A stretch of 64,000 nucleotides of DNA, taken from assembly GCA_018057825.1 (NCBI GenBank), contig JAGPCY010000001.1, forward strand, positions 186,001 to 250,000, in the 5' to 3' direction. How positions within the stretch are numbered: the first letter of the stretch is position 1; each line of letters opens with the position of its first letter. This DNA comes from Kofleriaceae bacterium. GTDB taxonomy: Bacteria > Myxococcota_A > Polyangia > Haliangiales > Haliangiaceae. The translations under genes and the position numbers were made by a program. Shown here piece by piece: positions 6,385 to 17,708 of the stretch. The notes under the pieces are model-generated. The model made no database searches. It was not told the DNA's origin and saw only the letters and a list, made by a program, of their open reading frames with translations.

Positions 6385-8856
6385 CTAGCTCGGTCGCACG
6401 AGCGGCGCGATGAGCGCCCGCCGTCGGTGGATCACCGGTGGCGGCATCGCGGTCTCGACGCGGTCGTAGAGCGCCGCCGCGGCGCCGGCCGCGGTCGCCG
6501 CGCCGGTGCGATCGCCGGCGGCGGCCCGCGCGATGGCCCCGCCGAGGGTGGCGTCGGCGATCCGGGCCAGCTCCCACCACGGCGCGTCGGACCTGGCTGG
6601 GCCAGCGCCGGCCGCGGTGAAGGCCGCGATCGCGGCCGCCGCGTCGCCGGCGGCGAGGGCCGCGAAGCCGCGCGCCCGCGTCTGGGCGTTGCCGTCGGTG
6701 GCGCCGAGGGCGAGCTGGGCGCCGAGGGCGCGATCGGCGGCGGCGTCGGCCACCAGCGCCAGCTCGAGGCCACACTCGCCGATCAGGCGTCGCTGGGTCG
6801 GCTGGTAGCGGGCCAGGTCCGGACAGGCCGCGCGCAGCGCCCCGCGGGCCGCGGCCAGCTCGTCGAGCAGGAGCGCCGCCTGGACCCGCGCGCCGAGGGT
6901 GAGCGGGTGATATCGCCCGACCATCAGGGTGCGGCGGCGCAGCAGGTCGTCGGCCAGCGCCGCGCGCTCGGTCGCGTTGGCGGTGACCAGCATCTGGTTG
7001 GCCAGGATCTCGGTGAGCTCGACGGCGCGGGCGCCGCGGATCGCCGCCGCCAGGACCCACGCGGCCGCGAAGCGGTCGCGCGCGCGCACCCGATCGCCCT
7101 GGGCCAGCGCCAGGCTGCCCAGGTTGTTCAGGAGCAGCGCCCGCGCGGCCACGGCGCGTCGGCCGTTGCCCTCAGCCAGCGCCTCGAAGATCGCGACCGC
7201 GTCGAGGTCGACCTTGGCGGTGCGGGTGCCTTCGAGCCACACCTTGCGCGCGAAGGCCTCGATCGCCAGCGGCACGTCGCCGGTCGCCAGGGCGTCTTGG
7301 GTGGCGCGCTCGAGATCGGCCAGGCCGCGATCGCCGACCGCGGTCGCCATCGCCACCCGCCCGCGGGCCAGGTGAGTCCGCGCCTGGAGCGGCCGGTACC
7401 CGAGCGCGTCGGCGCGCGCGACCAGCGCGTCGATGTCGCGGGTCGCCCGCGCGAGCTGGCCGGCGTCGCGGGACGCGTCGACCTGGGCCACGGACTCGGA
7501 CACCTCGCGCACCGCGTCGGCTCGCTCGGGCGGCGGTGGCGCGACCTGCGACAGGAGCGCGTCGTCGTCTTCGCAGCCCTCGATCGACGGGAGCTGGCTG
7601 ACCGCCAGGACCAGGTTCGGGAGCTGCGGGGGATCGACGGTGGCGGCGACCTCGGCCAGGGTCGTGAGCGCAGCCCGGCTGCGCCCGAGGCACGCGGCGC
7701 GTTGCTCGACCAAGGACGCGGTCAGCTCGCCGGCCTGGTGGGCGCGGCAGGTGGCGCGATGGCTGGTCACCCACTGCGCCGCGTAGCGATCGAGCTGCGC
7801 GAGGAGCCCGGGCGCGGCCTCGCGCGCGTAGTCCCCGGCGAGCTGGCGGAGGTGGGCCTCGACCGTCGCCCGGCCCTGGGTCCAGGCCCCCGCGATCAGC
7901 GCCGGCGCGCCGTCGCAGGTCGGCGCCGCACGGTCGCGGCCACCGAGGACCACCGCCGCGCCGCTGCCGGCGATCGCGACCACCGCCAGGCCGGCGACCC
8001 CGCGCCGCCGCCAGCGCGTCACCGGATCGCGCCCGAGCGCGACGAGCAGGTCGTCCATCGAGGCGAAGCGCGCGCGCGGGTCGTCGGCGGTGCCGCGCGC
8101 CACCACCGCGGCGATCCACCGTGGCATCCCGCCGCGGGCGACGAAGGCCTCGCGCAGCGCCACGCACAGCGCGAACTGATCGACCGCCGCGGTCAGGGGT
8201 CCCGGGACGCGCTGCTCGGGGGCCATGTAGCGCGGCGTGCCGGCGACGTCGTCGACCGCCGCGTCGGGCTCGGCGGCGAACGCCAAGCCGAAGTCGAGCA
8301 CCCGGACCCGGCCATCGACCCCGAGGATGGCGTTTTGTGGCTTGAAGTCGCGATGGATGAGGCCGACCCGATGGGCCGCGGCCAGGCCGGCGCCCGCCTG
8401 CTGATACGCCCGCACCAGCTCGCGGGTCGTCGGCGTCCGCGCCTGGTACGCGGCCAAGGTCTCGCCCTTCACCAGCTCCATCACCAGCATCACCCCGCTG
8501 TCGTGCTCGATCACGTCGTAGATCGGGACCACGTTGGGATGCGACAGCTTGGCCAGGGCGCGGCCCTCCTCGAGCGCGCGCGCCCGGGTCGCGGCGTCAT
8601 GGGTGAGCGCCAGCTTGAGCGCCACCGCGCGACCGAGGCCCGGGTCCCAGGCCGACCACACCTCGCCCATGCCGCCGGCCCCGGCGCGCTCGATCACGCG
8701 ATAGCGGCCGACGGTCACCGGCGCCGCGTCACCGAACAGCGCCGCCTCGGCCTCGGCCCGCGCCAGCGCCCGATCCAGGCCCCCCGGACGGGCCGGGCGC
8801 GCCAGGACCGTCGACGCGCGGCCCGCGGTAACCGGTGGCTCCGACGAGTCGGCCAT
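6385..8856 (-). CDS. Ser/Thr protein kinase with membrane anchor and TPR-like tail, 823 aa
   Basis: The Hanks-type kinase domain spans about residues 50-275: Gly-rich loop GAGGMGEVW (58-66), invariant Lys in VALK (81), catalytic HRDFKPQN (158-165), DFGLA (178), APEQ (202). One transmembrane helix lies at about 277-297. The remaining ~520 residues are Ala-rich helices in TPR-like repeats, predicted outside the membrane if the helix is a simple anchor. The C-lobe after APEQ is shorter than usual. It is divergent from an ECF sigma factor gene with only about 70 bases between the starts, so the two may be co-regulated. Similar kinase/sigma pairs are common in myxobacteria. Substrate unknown. Confidence 0.9.
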   Translation of the reverse strand: MADSSEPPVTAGRASTVLARPARPGGLDRALARAEAEAALFGDAAPVTVGRYRVIERAGAGGMGEVWSAWDPGLGRAVALKLALTHDAATRARALEEGRALAKLSHPNVVPIYDVIEHDSGVMLVMELVKGETLAAYQARTPTTRELVRAYQQAGAGLAAAHRVGLIHRDFKPQNAILGVDGRVRVLDFGLAFAAEPDAAVDDVAGTPRYMAPEQRVPGPLTAAVDQFALCVALREAFVARGGMPRWIAAVVARGTADDPRARFASMDDLLVALGRDPVTRWRRRGVAGLAVVAIAGSGAAVVLGGRDRAAPTCDGAPALIAGAWTQGRATVEAHLRQLAGDYAREAAPGLLAQLDRYAAQWVTSHRATCRAHQAGELTASLVEQRAACLGRSRAALTTLAEVAATVDPPQLPNLVLAVSQLPSIEGCEDDDALLSQVAPPPPERADAVREVSESVAQVDASRDAGQLARATRDIDALVARADALGYRPLQARTHLARGRVAMATAVGDRGLADLERATQDALATGDVPLAIEAFARKVWLEGTRTAKVDLDAVAIFEALAEGNGRRAVAARALLLNNLGSLALAQGDRVRARDRFAAAWVLAAAIRGARAVELTEILANQMLVTANATERAALADDLLRRRTLMVGRYHPLTLGARVQAALLLDELAAARGALRAACPDLARYQPTQRRLIGECGLELALVADAAADRALGAQLALGATDGNAQTRARGFAALAAGDAAAAIAAFTAAGAGPARSDAPWWELARIADATLGGAIARAAAGDRTGAATAAGAAAALYDRVETAMPPPVIHRRRALIAPLVRPS

Positions 8857-8926
8857 GCGCGCGGCGCGAGTCTACCCGAAGCGCGCGCCGTTGCGCCGCC
8901 GCGACCGCGCGGGCAAGCTGCCGCGC

Positions 8927-9517
8927 ATGGACAGCGACGAACAGCTCCTGGAGCGATGGCGCGCCGGCGACCAGGCCAGCGGGCGCGCGCTCTTCCAGCG
9001 CTACTTCGACGCGATGCACTGGTTCTTCGCGACCAAGTGCGACGAGCCGCGCGAGCTGGCGCAGCGCACGTTCGTCGCGATCGTGAAGGCCCGCGATCAG
9101 TTCGCCGGCCGGTCGTCGTTTCGCACGTACCTGTATCGGATCGCGCGCAACGAGCTGTACGCCCACCTGCGCGGCCTCCGCCAGGCCCGCAAGTTCGATC
9201 CCGAGTCCTCGTCGATCGTCGACCTGGTGACGACGCCGGCGGCCAAGCTGGCCCGCAACGATGATCACCAGCGCATGCTCGAGGCCCTGCGCGCCCTGCC
9301 GGTCGAGCAGCAGACCTTGCTCGAGCTGCACTACTGGGAGGAGCTCGACGCCCAGCAGCTCGCCGAGGTGTTCGCGACGACGCCAGGGGCGATCCGGGTC
9401 CGGCTCACCCGGGCGCGGGCCGCGCTGCGGGAGCGGATGGAGGCCGGGCCACCGCCGGCGGCGCCGATCACGACCGACGAGCAGCTCGACACCTGGGCGC
9501 GATCGACGCGCGGGTAG
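8927..9517 (+). CDS. ECF-type RNA polymerase sigma factor, 196 aa
   Basis: Region 2 (about residues 10-85: LLERWRAGDQASGRALFQRY, then ELAQRTFVAIV) binds core polymerase and the -10 element; region 4 (about 125-175: LRALPVEQQTLLELHYWE, then a helix-turn-helix LAEVFATTPGAIRVRLTRA) binds the -35 element. ATG 8927 gives the usual short N-terminus; in-frame sequence upstream lies in the divergent promoter region. No anti-sigma gene is adjacent; the divergent kinase at 8856 is the likely regulatory partner, by inference. Hexanucleotide array 2 begins right after the stop codon. Confidence 0.9.
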   Translation: MDSDEQLLERWRAGDQASGRALFQRYFDAMHWFFATKCDEPRELAQRTFVAIVKARDQFAGRSSFRTYLYRIARNELYAHLRGLRQARKFDPESSSIVDLVTTPAAKLARNDDHQRMLEALRALPVEQQTLLELHYWEELDAQQLAEVFATTPGAIRVRLTRARAALRERMEAGPPPAAPITTDEQLDTWARSTRG

Positions 9518-9518
9518 G

Positions 9519-9612
9519 AGCCGAGGCCGAGACCGAGACCGAGGCCGAGGCGGAGACCGAGACCGAGGCGGAGACCGAGGCCGAGGCGGAGACCGAGGCC
9601 GAGACCGACGGG
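9519..9612. repeat. Hexanucleotide array 2
   Basis: About 15 units of GAGGCC/GAGACC/GAGGCG in the roughly 105-base gap between two convergent genes (sigma factor ending 9517, membrane protein ending 9624). Same core as array 1. Confidence 0.85.
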
Positions 9613-9623
9613 CCCCGTACGGC

Positions 9624-10052
9624 TCAGTACTTGATCTCGTAGTACGCGAGGAGGAGCGCGGTCACGACCGCCAGGCCGCCGAGGATCGCCTGGAACGGGA
9701 TGATCTTCTGCTGCATCTCGAGGGCCTTCTGCTCGGCCGGGCTGTCGCCGGGGATCCACTTGGCGATGAGCGGCATTCCGAGGAGGAAGCCGAGGAAGAC
9801 CTCGCTGGCGACCGAGCCGTAGATGGCCAGCGACATCAGGTACGGCAGCTTGCCGATCAGGTCGAGGTGCGGCAGGACCTTGATCAGGTCGATGATGCCG
9901 AGCACGAGCAGGCCGACGCCCAGGAAGCCCTGGAACGGGGTGAGCTTGTCGATGAGCTCCTTGGCCCGCGGCTGCTTGGAGATGATGATCGCGGAGAGCG
10001 CGATGGTGGCGGCGGCGAGCAACGCGATGATGGTGAGCCAGATCGAGACCAT
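9624..10052 (-). CDS. Small integral membrane protein, 142 aa
   Basis: Four hydrophobic segments (about residues 4-24, 45-62, 70-92, 120-138) are joined by short charged loops. It carries no catalytic motif and I recognise no family. The loops QPRAKELIDK and SPAEQKALEMQQK are the only strongly polar parts. It ends convergent with the ECF sigma factor gene and starts about 60 bases from the end of metH, which is transcribed in the same direction, so it could be the last gene of that unit. Confidence 0.75.
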   Translation of the reverse strand: MVSIWLTIIALLAAATIALSAIIISKQPRAKELIDKLTPFQGFLGVGLLVLGIIDLIKVLPHLDLIGKLPYLMSLAIYGSVASEVFLGFLLGMPLIAKWIPGDSPAEQKALEMQQKIIPFQAILGGLAVVTALLLAYYEIKY

Positions 10053-10115
10053 GGGGACCTCCAGTTGGGAGCCCGATGGTACGCGATGTGACCCAGGGGC
10101 GGGCGACCGCCGCGA

Positions 10116-13769
<3,654 letters not shown>

Positions 13770-13828
13770 CGTCGGTCGGTACCACGAAGCCCGGCCCCGG
13801 CCAACCAGGTCGCGGCGCGGGTACTGCT

Positions 13829-13876
13829 GGAGGTTGGTCGCCAAACCTCCCTCGGCGGGGTCACGCCACCGCCGAG
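13829..13876 (-). promoter_or_regulatory. Tandem stem-loops in the metH leader
   Basis: Two perfect hairpins lie side by side in the 5' region of metH: an 8-bp stem CTCGGCGG/CCGCCGAG (13851-13876) and a 7-bp stem GGAGGTT/AACCTCC (13829-13850). They lie 60-107 bases before the chosen start. I could not match them to the SAM, SAH or cobalamin riboswitch consensus by eye, so the role (riboswitch, attenuator or chance in GC-rich DNA) is open. Confidence 0.45.
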
Positions 13877-13926
13877 CCTCCCTCCGCGACGCTTGCTGCT
13901 GGAGCCATCCGGCCCCGAAAATGCCG

Positions 13927-13959
13927 CGGGGCCCGACGCGGTGTGCGGCGTGGGCCCCG
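13927..13959 (-). terminator. Probable intrinsic terminator after the TRAP genes
   Basis: CGGGGCCC at 13927-13934 pairs perfectly with GGGCCCCG at 13952-13959, with a further ACGC/GCGT pairing inside. Read on the minus strand it lies about 25 bases past the stop of the TRAP binding protein and is followed within a few bases by ATTTT. It would separate that operon from metH. Confidence 0.55.
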
Positions 13960-13984
13960 GTGTATCAGCCGGTGATGGCGGCGA

Positions 13985-15010
13985 CTACTTGGCGCCGGCC
14001 TTGGCGCGGAACTCGTCGCGGTACTTGAGCACCATCTCGAGCTCGCCCTTCGTGTACATCTTGCCGGCCAGGCCGTCCCACACTTCCTTGGCCGCCTTGT
14101 CGAAGGCCGCGATCATGTCGGGGCTGACCTCGGTGACCTTCACGCCCTTGCGCTCCATCTGCTTGCGCGCGCTCTCGTTGTCCTTGCGGATCTGCTTGCG
14201 CAGCGTCTTCTGCATGCCCTTGGTGATCTTGTTGATCAGCTTCTGGTCGTCGGCGCTGATCTTGTTGAGCACGTCGAGCTTGGTGACGGTGGCGCCGATC
14301 GCGTAGGACAGCGGCATCGAGGTCATGTACTTGACCTTGGTGTTCCACTGCAGCGCGACCGCGGCCAGCGGCGAGCCGTAGCAGGCGTTGATGCGGCCGG
14401 TCGACAGGGCCGGCTCGACCTCGGGCACGCCCAGCGGCACGCCCGACACGCCGAGCTTCTTGTACATCTCGCGGACCAGGGTGTCGTCACCCCACATCCA
14501 CAGCTTGGCCTTCTTGACGTCGGCGATGCTGGCGAACGGGTCCTTCGACATCAGGTAGACCCAGCCGACCTCGCCGCGATCGCCCAGGCGGAAGCCCTTG
14601 GCCTCGAACTTCTTGACGAAGTGCGACCACATCTTGTCGGCGACGTAGTCGAGCTCCTCGGCCGAGGCGAACATCCGCGGCAGCTCGAGCACCCGGATCG
14701 ACTCGTCGACCATCGACAGGCCGACCGAGGTCACGGCGGCGCCGTCGAGCTGGCCGAGGTTGATCTTGCGGATGACGTCGCGCTCGTCGCCCTGGACGCC
14801 GCCGGCGTAGTACTTGACCTTGACCCGACCGGTGGTCTTGGTCTCGATCTCGGCGCCGCCCTTGCCGAGGATCTTCATCCACGAGCTGCCGTCGGGGGCC
14901 AGGGTCGCGAGCCGGATCTCGAGGCCGTCGGCGGCGGCCGGGGCGATGGCGGTGAGCGAGGCCGCGACCGCGGTCGCCAGGCCGAGACGAGTGAAGATGG
15001 GCGTGCGCAT
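13985..15010 (-). CDS. TRAP transporter solute-binding protein (DctP/TatP type), 341 aa
   Basis: Periplasmic binding protein of the DctP family. The signal peptide ends near AAAADG (about residue 28), followed by EIRLATLAPDGSSWMK, an NLGQLDGAA motif, and MWGDDTLVREMYKKLGV with the usual hinge (GVPLGVPEVEPAL). Length is normal for the family. It starts next to the stop of the upstream TatT gene with no gap. That pairing is typical of TPR-associated TRAP transporters, in which a TatT lipoprotein trimer docks three binding proteins. No DctQ/DctM permease is present in the window. Ligand unknown; hydrophobic compounds have been proposed for this subgroup. Confidence 0.9.
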   Translation of the reverse strand: MRTPIFTRLGLATAVAASLTAIAPAAADGLEIRLATLAPDGSSWMKILGKGGAEIETKTTGRVKVKYYAGGVQGDERDVIRKINLGQLDGAAVTSVGLSMVDESIRVLELPRMFASAEELDYVADKMWSHFVKKFEAKGFRLGDRGEVGWVYLMSKDPFASIADVKKAKLWMWGDDTLVREMYKKLGVSGVPLGVPEVEPALSTGRINACYGSPLAAVALQWNTKVKYMTSMPLSYAIGATVTKLDVLNKISADDQKLINKITKGMQKTLRKQIRKDNESARKQMERKGVKVTEVSPDMIAAFDKAAKEVWDGLAGKMYTKGELEMVLKYRDEFRAKAGAK

Positions 15011-15958
15011 TTAGAAGAGCTCCTTTTCCTGGCTGAGGTACCGGCGGGCGCGCCGGTGGGCGATCTCGTTCGCGAGGCGCTGCTCCGGCCAGATGGCGGG
15101 ATCGGTCTGCAGCACCTTGACCAGCTCGTCGTGGAAGAACTGGCGGTTCTGGGTCATGACGCCGACGCGGCGGGCGTAATTCACCTTGGCCAAGAGAAAC
15201 TTGCCCTCGGTGATCTCGATCGCGAGCTTGAAGTGCTTCTCGGCCTCGGCGGCGTTGCCGCCGAGCTGGGCGCCCGACGCGGTGTAGAGCAGGCCGAGCG
15301 CGATGTGGGGCAGCGCGGCCAGGGCCTTGTCCTTGGGCGCCGACTTGGCGTCGAGCTCGACGACCTTGAGCAGCATGGCCTTGGCGGTCGGCGCCTGGGC
15401 CACCAGCTCGACGTTGTCCTTGTTGTGGTTGATCATCGAGCCGAGGCCGATGGCCGCCCACATGAGCGGGGTGCGCTTGCCGCCGCTGGCCGAGGCGATG
15501 AGCTTCGCGACCGACTCGGTGTCGCCGAACAGGCCGTCCTGCCACTTCTTGCCGAGCTGCTTGAGCGCGTAGTTCATGCAGCGCAGGAACATGCGGCTCG
15601 AGCGGTTGTCGAGCTCCTGGGCCAGGTCGAAGTCCTTGGCGATGAGCGCGCGCTCCCACTCGTCCTCGACGAAGCCGATGCCGTACTGGCAGTAGCCCTC
15701 GGTGAGGATGCCGAGGAGGATCGGGTTCTCGGGGTGGACCACCCAGAAGCCCTCGACGGTCTTGAGCGTGCCAGGGATCGCGCGGGCGGCCAGCTCGTAG
15801 TCGGACTCCATCTTCAAGGACGGCTGGGCCCGGATCAGCACCTTCGCCGTGGTGTTGACCGTGAACTGACCCATGTCGCAGGCCGCGAGGGCGACGAGCG
15901 CCGCGGCGGCGAGGCCAACCCGAGCGCGGCCGACGGTGGTGCGGGAAGTACGGATCAT
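15011..15958 (-). CDS. TatT-type TPR lipoprotein of a TRAP transporter, 315 aa
   Basis: Lipoprotein (lipobox ALAACDMG, Cys about residue 27 from ATG 15958; an in-frame ATG at 16003 would only lengthen the signal peptide). The mature part is all-helical with TPR-like hairpins, including the family-typical LLGILTEGYCQYGIGF and LMWAAIGLGSMINHN segments. It resembles TatT (Tp0956 of Treponema pallidum), which forms a trimer and binds the partner binding protein encoded just downstream here. A cell-envelope role in delivering a ligand to a TRAP permease is known for the family; the permease is not nearby. Confidence 0.85.
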   Translation of the reverse strand: MIRTSRTTVGRARVGLAAAALVALAACDMGQFTVNTTAKVLIRAQPSLKMESDYELAARAIPGTLKTVEGFWVVHPENPILLGILTEGYCQYGIGFVEDEWERALIAKDFDLAQELDNRSSRMFLRCMNYALKQLGKKWQDGLFGDTESVAKLIASASGGKRTPLMWAAIGLGSMINHNKDNVELVAQAPTAKAMLLKVVELDAKSAPKDKALAALPHIALGLLYTASGAQLGGNAAEAEKHFKLAIEITEGKFLLAKVNYARRVGVMTQNRQFFHDELVKVLQTDPAIWPEQRLANEIAHRRARRYLSQEKELF

Positions 15959-16109
15959 GCGGGAGGTCCTATCAGAGACGAGGAGCGGGCGTAGCGGATT
16001 CATCCGAGGTCAGGCGGGCGCCCGACCGCTACCCCGGCCTGGAGGCTAAGAGAGCGAAAGGCAAGAGTCAATCGCCGCGGTCGACCCGGTCCTCCGCTAT
16101 CATGGGGCG

Positions 16110-17708
16110 GTGCAACCGGCGACCTGGCTGGCCCTGGTAGCGCTCGCGGGCTGCCAGGCCGACAAGCTCGGCCTGGGGGCGCCCGAGGCCAGCGACGGGG
16201 TCGGTCGGGCCGGGACCCTGGTGGTGTCGCGGCCGCTGGACGCCACCTCCCTCGATCCGGCGCGCCCGTCCGACAACGAGTCGACCGAGGTGATCGCGCA
16301 GGTGTTCGAGACCCTGGTCCGCTACCGGCCGGGCTCGACCGACATCGAGCCCGGGCTGGCGGTGTCCTGGGAGGTCGACGCCAGCGGCCGGGTCTGGACC
16401 TTCCGCCTGCGGCCCGGGGTGGTCTTCCACGACGGCACGCCGTTCGACGCCGAGGCGGTGGTGTTCAGCTTCGAGCGCCAGCGCGACCCGCGCCACCCGT
16501 TCCACCTCGGCAAGTTCGGCTACTGGGCCAACGCCTACAAGAACGTCGAGCGGGTCGAAGCGGTCGATCGCCTGACCGTGCGGATCACGATCGCCGAGCG
16601 CTTCGCGCCGTTCCTCGCCAGCATGGCGATGTTCCCGGTGGCGATCGTGTCGCCGACCGCGGTGGCGCGGTGGCGCGAGGACTTCGCCGAGCACCCGGTG
16701 GGGACTGGCCCGTTCGCGTTCGTGCGCTGGGATCGCGGCGAGCGCATCGTGATCGCGCGCAACCCGCGGTACTGGGGCGAGCGCACGGCCAGCGCCCGGG
16801 TGGTGTTCGAGGTCGAGCCCGACGCGCGGCAGCGCTTGATCGCCCTCGAGAGCGGCGCCGCCGACGTCGCCCTGGCGATCTCGCCCGACGAGCTGCAGTA
16901 CGCCGACCTCCACCCCGGCCTGACCTTGCACCGGCCGCCGGCCAACAACGTCACCTACCTGGCGATGAACTGCACCCGGCCGCCGTTCGATCGGGTCGAG
17001 GTCCGGACCGCGCTGGCCCTGGCGATCAACAAAGAGGCGATCGTGCGCCTGGCGTACCAGAGCCTGGCCATCGCGGCCCATGGACCGCTGCCGCCGACCC
17101 AGTGGGGCTACCAGGCCGGCGGCGGTGGCCCCGGCTACGACCCCGACGCGGCCCGGGCCCGCTTGACCGCGCTGGCCGCCGCGGGCGCGATCGATCTCGG
17201 CCAGACCTACCGGCTCTACGCGCCGGCGACGCCGCGGCCGTACCTGCCCAACCCCGAGCAGGTGGCGCGCCTCATCCAGGCCAACCTGGAGGCGGTCGGG
17301 CTCAAGGTCGAGCTGGTGCTCCAGCCCTTCGCGGCCCAGCGCAGCGACACCCAGACCGGTCGCCACGACCTGGCGCTGGCCGGCTGGGTCGGCGACAGCG
17401 GCGATCCCGACAACTACCTCTTCCTCCTGTTCGACAAGGACAACACCACCCCGGGCATCGCCCGCAACATCGCCTTCTACCGCAGCGACGAGGTCTCGGA
17501 GCTGTTGCGCCGGGCCCAGCGGGTCGAGGATCGGTCGGCGCGCGAGGGGCTGTACGCCGAGGCCCAGGCCCGGATCGCGGCTGACGCGCCGTGGGTGCCG
17601 CTGGCCCACTCGCAGGTCGTGGTCGCGACCCGCGAGGACGTCACCGGGGTCGCGGTCAGCGCGGCGGGCGCGGTGTTCTACGCCGGGATCCGACGGATCT
17701 CGCGATGA
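16110..17708 (+). CDS. Peptide/oligopeptide-type ABC solute-binding lipoprotein (family 5), 532 aa
   Basis: GTG start, short signal peptide and lipobox (ALAGCQ, Cys about 15). Domain features of DppA/OppA proteins: LDATSLDPAR, SDNESTEVIAQVFETLVRY, FRLRPGVVFHDGTPFDAEAV, GTGPF, and NVTYLAMNCTRPPFD. It would bind a peptide or similar solute in the periplasm. No ABC permease or ATPase follows. Instead its stop overlaps the start of a sensor histidine kinase (ATGA at 17705). This suggests a binding protein that feeds a sensor rather than an importer, or a component shared with a transporter encoded elsewhere; that is inference. Confidence 0.9.
   Translation: MQPATWLALVALAGCQADKLGLGAPEASDGVGRAGTLVVSRPLDATSLDPARPSDNESTEVIAQVFETLVRYRPGSTDIEPGLAVSWEVDASGRVWTFRLRPGVVFHDGTPFDAEAVVFSFERQRDPRHPFHLGKFGYWANAYKNVERVEAVDRLTVRITIAERFAPFLASMAMFPVAIVSPTAVARWREDFAEHPVGTGPFAFVRWDRGERIVIARNPRYWGERTASARVVFEVEPDARQRLIALESGAADVALAISPDELQYADLHPGLTLHRPPANNVTYLAMNCTRPPFDRVEVRTALALAINKEAIVRLAYQSLAIAAHGPLPPTQWGYQAGGGGPGYDPDAARARLTALAAAGAIDLGQTYRLYAPATPRPYLPNPEQVARLIQANLEAVGLKVELVLQPFAAQRSDTQTGRHDLALAGWVGDSGDPDNYLFLLFDKDNTTPGIARNIAFYRSDEVSELLRRAQRVEDRSAREGLYAEAQARIAADAPWVPLAHSQVVVATREDVTGVAVSAAGAVFYAGIRRISR

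Noticed and set aside
6427-9264. A 945-residue plus-strand frame opposite the kinase at 6385-8856
   Set aside because: Same shadow effect; no domain pattern, while the minus-strand kinase has all catalytic motifs.
13770-13844. N-terminal extension of MetH to GTG/ATG 13844
   Set aside because: The added 25 residues are unlike the family start and overlap a perfect hairpin of the leader.
13800-13985. SAM, SAH or cobalamin riboswitch before metH
   Set aside because: Conserved boxes of these classes could not be matched by eye; reported only as an unassigned structured leader.
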